DNA of 58,111 nt from positions 1 to 58,111 of the forward strand of contig JAFGLV010000030.1 in NCBI GenBank assembly GCA_016927855.1, in the 5' to 3' direction. The notes beneath the pieces were generated by a model. It searched no databases and was not told the DNA's origin. It saw nothing but the letters and a program-made list of their open reading frames with translations. Below are positions 53,301 to 58,111 of this stretch, piece by piece (positions within the stretch are counted from its first letter, which is position 1; each line of letters opens with the position of its first letter). The position numbers and the translations under genes were made by a program. Origin of the DNA: Sedimentisphaerales bacterium. Lineage in GTDB: Bacteria > Planctomycetota > Phycisphaerae > Sedimentisphaerales > Anaerobacaceae.

Positions 53301-54146
53301 GGCGCTCTTGATGTCTCCCGGAACGCCCAGGGGAGCATTCGCATCAGCAGCCAGCCCGTCATGATCGGCAACAACTCCAATGCCACCTACCGCCTCTGGA
53401 ACGGCCTCATTGACGATGTACGCCTGTACAGCCAAGCTCTAACACCCTCGGAAATCCGCGAACTGGCACAAGGGGAACTGCTGTTGGCTTCCAATCCGCG
53501 GCCGGCCGACGGCGCAGTGGTTCACGTGGGCGATGTTGCCTCCCTGAGGTGGTCGGGAGCCGATACTGCCGTGGGGCACGACGTGTATTTCGGCACTGAC
53601 GCGGCGCGTGTGGCCGATGCTCTAATAGGATGCCCCGAGTATATGGGCAGGCAATTTCTGTCCGAGTTCCCGTTCGGCGCGTATACTCTCTCTGCTGGCG
53701 ACTATTTCTGGCGCGTCGACGAGGTTGCAGCAGACGGCTGGACGGTACAGAAGGGTGTTGTCTGGAAATTCACCGTGCGTGATGTCGAGCCGCCAGAGCC
53801 CCTACCCCAGCCACCGCCGGGGACGAGCCTTGCCTTCACTGTGTTCAGCCGCATTGTGCCTCTCACTGCCGCACCCAGCGCACCGGGTGTGGACAACACC
53901 TTCACCGGCTGCACCGTGATCGAAATGGAAATGAACTTCGAACTAAAGCTCATCGCCACCGTGACTTCGATGTCGCCAGCAGGCGGCACATGGACAGCAA
54001 CGTTCGATCCGGAGGTCATTGGCCCGTCGGAGGGATCGACGACGCTCTGTCTCAAGGGAGAGAATTTGGACCTGGCCGCACTCCCTGCCAGCGCAGGAGA
54101 GGTGGAGGCGGCACATGTGAAATTGGAGTTCGTGCCAGCCTTATAG
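50331..54146 (+). CDS. Large secreted multidomain protein with LamG domain
   Basis: The 1271-residue protein starts at the ATG at 50331 behind GGAGG, with a signal peptide (AAWIVAVVSALATVCAPVSA). Domains in order: a jelly-roll-like N-terminal part (to about 185); an InlB-type repeat (188-260; DSVTLTAAPAEGYAFAGWTG); an undefined middle; a PPC-like beta domain (about 500-600); a CARDB-like domain (723-833; PDLIVTASDIQFSDETPLAG); a LamG/concanavalin-type domain (838-1043; AHWRLDETSGPMAYDSVGEN, DGIDDYVDCGN); an Ig-like module (1050-1153; HDVYFGTDAARV); and a beta C-terminus. The Ig-like module matches the one in the 40855 protein. It likely binds or processes surface polysaccharides. Its coding DNA seems less GC-rich than that of most neighbours. 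Confidence 0.85.
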   Translation: MRVASKRQQVRAAWIVAVVSALATVCAPVSATVVDFDDADVGWLAPMPDGYAGLYWYGFSVMNVPARNITPSGYVNGLVSGACIAYNGGARPVEVTGEPFVFIGAYLTAAWREGLNITVQGFLGTTLLYSRTVTVGTTGPTWFDSNYVGVDRLVFSAAGGIRNPDMPGDGAYFAMDNFTFDLLTDSMTTCTLTTDVTPSGGGSLSRSPDKAMYSPGDSVTLTAAPAEGYAFAGWTGDVSGSANPATIIMDSDKSVTATFQKMAVQIVGPVTAVVRKTNVSNPLLMESDPVELEARCDPPGGTYEWSISSGSKKAYIKGPFDDRFVDIVGTEPSDIPWDIVVSLDYVVGGSSCAATYPVTMQKPTSLEIIETSNDEFPGQILLPRYITTYWFRILDQFGAAIIGKAQVREVSLWMCEQPLWYFQYQILHGLHQPRVEIESTALDGIFSDDLIPPVTPPILLPWNWTQQRQQTIWVAGWVVDSRCQFYYGSFGQSLSTACPGCANISGVAYLATDRIEAGQHVFHTIPIDGGNTSEVTMGIDRAADTSDIVLHTPNGEMIDADTAQRSPEVVRSEGDSYVYYTVPDPLPGEWTLEVVGKEVPLGGEQYAAIATVLSNLTLSASTSDRSFDRDDAITVTAELGLEGSGLGNATVTAEIERPDGVVAHLALYDEGKQGDDVGGDGCYVGVFDDTSDPGLYMIRVRAEGVINNERFQRLAFAIAIVGDCPDLIVTASDIQFSDETPLAGQLVTISALAANIGSENADNAFVCLYDGGVGKGRLLAQDTVSLGAGQSTTIEVAWTIPPGEHEVCVALYPSAGYIDQDYSNNMASRHITAIPFDANNIEPTAHWRLDETSGPMAYDSVGENHGTVYGGAAWQPDGGQIGGALLLDGIDDYVDCGNAPGFSFTDAMTVAAWINVTAFDEWWQAIVTKGDRAWRLQRNEATDTLEFACTNVNVPGNSTGSLFGTKPITLQEWHHVAGVYDGASMYLYIDGALDVSRNAQGSIRISSQPVMIGNNSNATYRLWNGLIDDVRLYSQALTPSEIRELAQGELLLASNPRPADGAVVHVGDVASLRWSGADTAVGHDVYFGTDAARVADALIGCPEYMGRQFLSEFPFGAYTLSAGDYFWRVDEVAADGWTVQKGVVWKFTVRDVEPPEPLPQPPPGTSLAFTVFSRIVPLTAAPSAPGVDNTFTGCTVIEMEMNFELKLIATVTSMSPAGGTWTATFDPEVIGPSEGSTTLCLKGENLDLAALPASAGEVEAAHVKLEFVPAL

Positions 54147-54291
54147 TCAGCGACCTGGCGCGATTGAGTCGATAGCACGCCTTGTAGGCGGGCTTGATGA
54201 TGTGTGCCTCCATGACTGCTCCTTACCTGCACAAGAGGTTTGAAAACGGTGCGCATAGGAAATGTGCTGAGAAGGACACGCGACACGTAGC

Positions 54292-56481
54292 CTATCGGAT
54301 CAGGAGGGTGCCGGGAGCGCGGAATTCGGCTTTGGTGTTGCCGGTGGCGACGTCCATTTCGATCTGGTCAACCAGGACGCCGTTGAGGTAGCAGGGTTGG
54401 CTGGCGTCGCCGGTGACGCGGATCAGGCCGGCGGCGTGGTCGTAGGTGAGCGTGCTGCCGGCGAAACGCTGCGTGTCGTCCACGTACGCGACGCCCCGTG
54501 AGGCGGTGATGCTGGCCAGCTCGGCCCGGCCGTCGGCGGTCTCGGTGAGCTGGACTTCGATGTGCCCGCCGGCGGCGTTGATGCGCGGGCCGTAGCGGCC
54601 GTCTGCGAGGATCGGCACGTAGCCCAACTGGATCGGCTCGCTCGATTCGGCCACGATCCGTCGGGTAGATCCCGAGTACGTCAGCCGCTGGAAGTCGCTG
54701 AGCAGTGCGTAGCAGGGACGGCGCAAGCTGATCTCGACGGCGCTCGCGTCGGGACCGGCTTCGATGGTCTTGGCATTGTGCAGGCTGATCGCGCCGGGAC
54801 CGGTCACGACGAAGTCGTTCGCGATGGCGTCGAAGTCCAGCCGCGTGCCCTCGAGCTTCACCCAGCCGACCGGCTCGCCGCCCACCTGGCGAATGCCTTG
54901 CAGCGAGACGGCGCCTCCCATGGCGGTGACGTGACGTACCTTGAACTGTCCGGTGTTGGCGTCCTCGACGAGGTCCAGCAGCAGGATCTGGGCCTTCAGC
55001 ACGTACTCGTCGTAAGCAGGCGGCCCGTCCGGCATCTCGACCGTCTGGCGCATGGTCACGACGCAATCGCCTTCGAGACCGATGCGATTCGCCGCGGCCA
55101 GGTAGCGGACGACGTTCCGCGCGATGACCATCACCGGTATCGCGCCGGCGCCGGCGGTCACGTCGTTAGCGTCGAGCGTAAAGCCGATCCGAACGGGCCC
55201 GGCCAACACCGCGTCGGAGGTCGCCGCGTTGACGTCGATCTGTTCGGCGAACAAGGTCTGGTGGTTCGGGTCCGGCGACGCGAGCGTGGACGCATCCGCT
55301 GCCGACGCGACCATGATTGGCTCGTTGGGCTCCGGCGCACCGGTCCCAATGCCCTTGGGCCCGACGATGAAGCCGCCGTCACAGGTGACGACGATATCGA
55401 ACGACGACTCCGGTAGCGTGCTGAGCGCAATGAAATTCGAGGGCTTGGTGTTCAGGGCGTTCGGGCCGGGATATGGCACATACTCAGGTTCGTTCGGTTC
55501 GTTGGGCTCCGGCCGGACCGTCGCGACGGTCGAGACAGCGCCGGGCACCGGCGCATTGGGCTCCATCGCGTTACCCTTAGACCAGAGGATATTGTGGATC
55601 GCCAGATGCCGCCGGGCAGCAATGATCCGCTCCGGTGTCTCGATGCGCACGTTCTTCCAGAAGACACACTCATAGTAGTCCGGCGCGCTGCCGGCCTGGG
55701 GACCGCCGGCAACGACCACCACGTCCTGCGTATCGGCCGGCGCGGCGGATCGGTCGGGGCCGGCGCCGGGAAACGTCTGACCTCCGCTCTCCGCTGCCAG
55801 CGATTCGAGATCGGCACTGCGGAAGCGCAGGCTTTCGAGCTGGTAGATGCGAAACAGGTTCAGGCGGTTGCGTCCCTGGTCGTAGATCAGTTCCATGCCG
55901 CGTCCGGCCAGTTGAGCGATGCGCGAGACGACCTTGATCGGGCCGGAGGTCGAGAACGCCGACCGCTCCGCGATGAACGCGACGTCGTCGAGGTAGACGA
56001 AGAACTCCAGCGGGTCTTCCGCCTCGGTCGAGACGACGTGGATGATGACGTTGCCCGAGAACTTCGCGTCGTTGGGGATGAGCTGACCGCCGAGCGAGGC
56101 TTCGCAGCGGACCTCGCCGCGGTCGGCGGTGACGTGACCGCGAAACTCCGGCAGGAACAGTCGCATGTAGGGCTGCGTGACTTCCCACCGGTCGCCTTGT
56201 TGATGCAGCAGCTCGACGAAGCCGAACTCCCTGTCGACGACGCCGTCCGTCTGGTGGCGGAACACGGTCTCGCGCACCGTTCCGATCCTGAGGTCTCCGA
56301 CCCGGCCCGTGTTGCTATCGGAGGGGAAGGTGTTGCCCGCCGGCACGGCGCCTTTGAACCGGTCGCTCACCGCCAGCTCGACGCCCTCGCTGCCGTCGAG
56401 CCGAGTGTAGACCAGATACACGCCCAGCAGAACCGCCAGGACGACCAGTCCCACCACGAGCTGTCTTCGGCTCAGACCCAT
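54292..56481 (-). CDS. LptC/OstA-like lipopolysaccharide transport protein, enlarged
   Basis: The 729-residue protein has an N-terminal membrane anchor (LVVGLVVLAVLLGVYLVYTRL) and long beta-rich periplasmic parts with phrases such as VTADRGEVRCEASLGGQLI and FSGNVIIHVVS that follow the OstA/LptC pattern (DGxVxxxxxxG). The second half has further OstA-like strands (EGDCVVTMRQTVEM; VTGPGAISLHNAK; HIEVQLTETADG). Canonical LptC is about 190 residues, so this is a much longer, planctomycete-type version. It follows kdsC and kdsD on the same strand, placing it in lipopolysaccharide assembly. The ATG at 56481 is preferred; a GTG lies one codon upstream. Confidence 0.7.
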   Translation of the reverse strand: MGLSRRQLVVGLVVLAVLLGVYLVYTRLDGSEGVELAVSDRFKGAVPAGNTFPSDSNTGRVGDLRIGTVRETVFRHQTDGVVDREFGFVELLHQQGDRWEVTQPYMRLFLPEFRGHVTADRGEVRCEASLGGQLIPNDAKFSGNVIIHVVSTEAEDPLEFFVYLDDVAFIAERSAFSTSGPIKVVSRIAQLAGRGMELIYDQGRNRLNLFRIYQLESLRFRSADLESLAAESGGQTFPGAGPDRSAAPADTQDVVVVAGGPQAGSAPDYYECVFWKNVRIETPERIIAARRHLAIHNILWSKGNAMEPNAPVPGAVSTVATVRPEPNEPNEPEYVPYPGPNALNTKPSNFIALSTLPESSFDIVVTCDGGFIVGPKGIGTGAPEPNEPIMVASAADASTLASPDPNHQTLFAEQIDVNAATSDAVLAGPVRIGFTLDANDVTAGAGAIPVMVIARNVVRYLAAANRIGLEGDCVVTMRQTVEMPDGPPAYDEYVLKAQILLLDLVEDANTGQFKVRHVTAMGGAVSLQGIRQVGGEPVGWVKLEGTRLDFDAIANDFVVTGPGAISLHNAKTIEAGPDASAVEISLRRPCYALLSDFQRLTYSGSTRRIVAESSEPIQLGYVPILADGRYGPRINAAGGHIEVQLTETADGRAELASITASRGVAYVDDTQRFAGSTLTYDHAAGLIRVTGDASQPCYLNGVLVDQIEMDVATGNTKAEFRAPGTLLIR

Positions 56482-56494
56482 CACGAACGCACCG

Positions 56495-57028
56495 CTACGC
56501 CAGATACCGCTGCATCAGCGGCTCCCAACGGCCGGACCCTTTCAGAATATGCTCGATCACTTCGCGCACCGCCCCGCCGCCGCCGGGACAGGTCGTGACG
56601 TAGTCGGCCTGCGCCTTGACCTCCTCGACTGCGTTGGCCACCGCCACGGCAAACCCAACGAAGCGCATCGGCGGCAGGTCGGGCAGATCGTCTCCGACGT
56701 AGGCGACGTTCTGAGCCTGGAGCCCGATCTCATCGAGCAGCCGCTCGAGGGCGGGCCGCTTGAGATGGCAATCCTGCAGCACGTAGGAAATATCCAACTC
56801 TTCGGCGCGCCGCTGCGTGGCTCCGGAGTGACGTCCGCTCAACAGCGCCACCTTCAGGCCGGCTCGCTGCCACAGGCGAATGCCGTGACCGTCCAGCGTG
56901 TGGAAGGCCTTGCTCTCGGAACCATCGTCGTGGACGATGAGACGTCCGTCGGTGAGCACGCCGTCCACGTCGAGCACCAGCAGCTCGACGGCTGCAAGAT
57001 CTGGCCTAGGCTTCTTGTTCACGGTCAT
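56495..57028 (-). CDS. kdsC: 3-deoxy-D-manno-octulosonate 8-phosphate phosphatase
   Basis: The 177-residue HAD C0 phosphatase shows VELLVLDVDGVLTDGRL (nucleophile region), KAFHTLDGHGIRLWQRAG, VALLSGRHSGATQRRAEEL and VAYVGDDLPDLPPMRFVG with the late Asp pair. It releases KDO from KDO 8-phosphate. Size and motifs fit KdsC. It lies between kdsD and the LptC-like gene on one strand, so the three form a KDO/lipopolysaccharide operon. Confidence 0.93.
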   Translation of the reverse strand: MTVNKKPRPDLAAVELLVLDVDGVLTDGRLIVHDDGSESKAFHTLDGHGIRLWQRAGLKVALLSGRHSGATQRRAEELDISYVLQDCHLKRPALERLLDEIGLQAQNVAYVGDDLPDLPPMRFVGFAVAVANAVEEVKAQADYVTTCPGGGGAVREVIEHILKGSGRWEPLMQRYLA

Positions 57029-57065
57029 GGCAGAATCGTAAATCGTAATTCGTAAATCGCAAATC
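57029..57065. repeat. AT-rich short repeat between kdsD and kdsC
   Basis: TCGTAAATCGTAATTCGTAA then ATCGCAAATC is a tandem TCGTAAA-type tract, 37 bases, filling the gap between the two co-directional genes. Confidence 0.6.
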
Positions 57066-58055
57066 TCATCCCACCACCTTGATCGTCACGATGTCCTGCA
57101 CGTCGATCAGGCCGACCGGCCGGTCGTGGGCGTCCACGACCGGCAGCTCGTCGATGCGGTACTTGTGAAACAGCGCGGTCGCTTCCGCGGCCAGGGCGTC
57201 GGCGCGAATCCGCTTGCAGTTGGTGGTCATGATCTCACCGGCCCGTCGGCCGAACGCCGCGGCGCCCTCGCGCGTCAGCAGTCGCCTCAGGTCGGCATCC
57301 GTAATGATCCCCGCCAGGCGACCCTCACTATCGACAATCATCACCGCTCCATGCCGTTTTACATCGTTGGTCTTGGCCAGCACCTGCTCGACCGTATCAT
57401 CGAGCCCGGCCAGCGGCAGCTTCTCCCCCGGACGGAAGATCATCGACTGCTCGACCGTCATCAGCTTCGTGCCCAGCGAGCCGCCGGGATGGAAACGAAC
57501 GTAATCTTCGACGCTGAAATTCCGCGCCTTCATCACCGTAAAAGCCAGCGCATCGCCCAGCGTGAGCATGCAGGTCGTCGAGACGCTCGGCGCGACCCCC
57601 AGCGGACAGGCCTCGTTGACCTTGCCCATACACAGCACCACGTCGCTGTGCCGGCTCAGGGTCGAATCCGCATCGCCGGTGATAGAAATCAGGGGAATCT
57701 GCAGTTGCTTGACCAGATTGATCAGGCGAATGATCTCGTCGGTCTCGCCGCCGTAGCTGAGCACCACGACGATATCGTCCCGGCGCAGGCGGCCCAGGTC
57801 GCCATGGACGGCCTCGACCGGATGGAGAAAGTGGCTGGGGGTGCCCGTCGAAGCCAGCGTGGCGCTGATCTTGCGCCCGATGATGCCGGCCTTGCCGATC
57901 CCACTGACGATACACGAGCCTCGGCACTGGTAGACCATTTGCGCCGCGCGCGCGAAGGCGTCGTCCACCACCGGTGTCAGCGCCGCGATCGCCTCGGCTT
58001 CGGCGCGAATCACGCGGCGCGCATAATCGAGATCGAGAGCCATGGCGTTCTGCAT
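57066..58055 (-). CDS. kdsD: Arabinose 5-phosphate isomerase
   Basis: The 329-residue protein has a SIS domain: SCIVSGIGKAGIIGRKISA, ATLASTGTPSHFLHPVEAVHGDLG, DIVVVLSYGGETDEIIRL and SLGTKLMTVE, then two CBS domains (about 205-260 and 270-325; GVMIVD-type strand AVMIVDSEGRLAGIITDADL). It converts ribulose 5-phosphate to arabinose 5-phosphate, the first step to KDO. The ATG at 58055 is given with GAGGA a few bases ahead; an internal ATG four codons later is also possible. Confidence 0.94.
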   Translation of the reverse strand: MQNAMALDLDYARRVIRAEAEAIAALTPVVDDAFARAAQMVYQCRGSCIVSGIGKAGIIGRKISATLASTGTPSHFLHPVEAVHGDLGRLRRDDIVVVLSYGGETDEIIRLINLVKQLQIPLISITGDADSTLSRHSDVVLCMGKVNEACPLGVAPSVSTTCMLTLGDALAFTVMKARNFSVEDYVRFHPGGSLGTKLMTVEQSMIFRPGEKLPLAGLDDTVEQVLAKTNDVKRHGAVMIVDSEGRLAGIITDADLRRLLTREGAAAFGRRAGEIMTTNCKRIRADALAAEATALFHKYRIDELPVVDAHDRPVGLIDVQDIVTIKVVG

Positions 58056-58111
58056 TTCGTCCTCGTGACCCGGCTCGCCTTAGCTCGGGCGGTTCTCCAG
58101 TTTCACTTCGC

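Overview
The window looks like a piece of a GC-rich chromosome from a Gram-negative Planctomycetota bacterium, probably of the Phycisphaerae/Sedimentisphaerales type. This is inferred from gene content. Large secreted right-handed beta-helix proteins carry dockerin-like EF-hands, LamG or Hint domains, and one pseudopilin-type exported protein is present. Twin-arginine-exported hydrolases, KDO and lipid A transport genes (so an outer membrane), and very many short palindromic interspersed repeats also fit. No rRNA, tRNA or CRISPR array was seen.

Layout. 0-7.1 kb: an amidohydrolase cut at its 3' end by what looks like the tip of an IS66-type element, two paralogous antitoxin-like genes with a DUF2442 gene, a membrane protein split by an in-frame TGA, and a three-gene operon (DUF3592 membrane protein, arrestin-like protein, P-loop ATPase) joined by two ATGA overlaps. 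7.1-9.3 kb: the RNA-repair pair archease and rtcB. 9.4-22 kb: a secreted beta-helix protein, a small exported coiled-coil protein, a giant MscK-like mechanosensitive channel, a secreted GH13 amylase, a malate/lactate-type dehydrogenase, a lipocalin, a zinc-ribbon membrane protein and a retropepsin-like protein. 22.5-27.5 kb: a nitrogen module of NifA-like sigma-54 activator, mpg, then a sigma-54 promoter reading porin, amt and glnB. 27.6-33.5 kb: a lactonase-fold protein, GH5 hydrolase, pseudopilin-like protein, small-molecule kinase-like protein and Ser/Thr kinase. 34.1-40.7 kb: etfB, etfA, an acyl-CoA dehydrogenase, a HAD phosphatase and gltS. 40.8-43.1 kb: a beta-helix protein ending in a Hint domain. 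43.3-50 kb: a heavy-metal efflux system (CzcA, CzcB, TolC-like, and a small Cys/His-rich exported protein) with the fossil tail of a second CzcA behind it. 50.3-54.1 kb: a 1271-residue secreted LamG protein. 54.3-58.1 kb: kdsD, kdsC and an LptC/OstA-like gene for lipopolysaccharide assembly.

Two themes stand out. First, the nitrogen module looks self-contained: the activator gene lies upstream of a TGGCAC-N5-TTGC promoter and a TGT-N10-ACA site, which together could switch on ammonium uptake and its P-II regulator. Second, at least a dozen unrelated families of short inverted repeats fill the gaps between genes, often between genes of one operon, where they can supply the ribosome binding site or overlap stop codons. 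Three copies lie in frame inside genes: a Hint domain, a TolC-like protein and a small exported metal-system protein.
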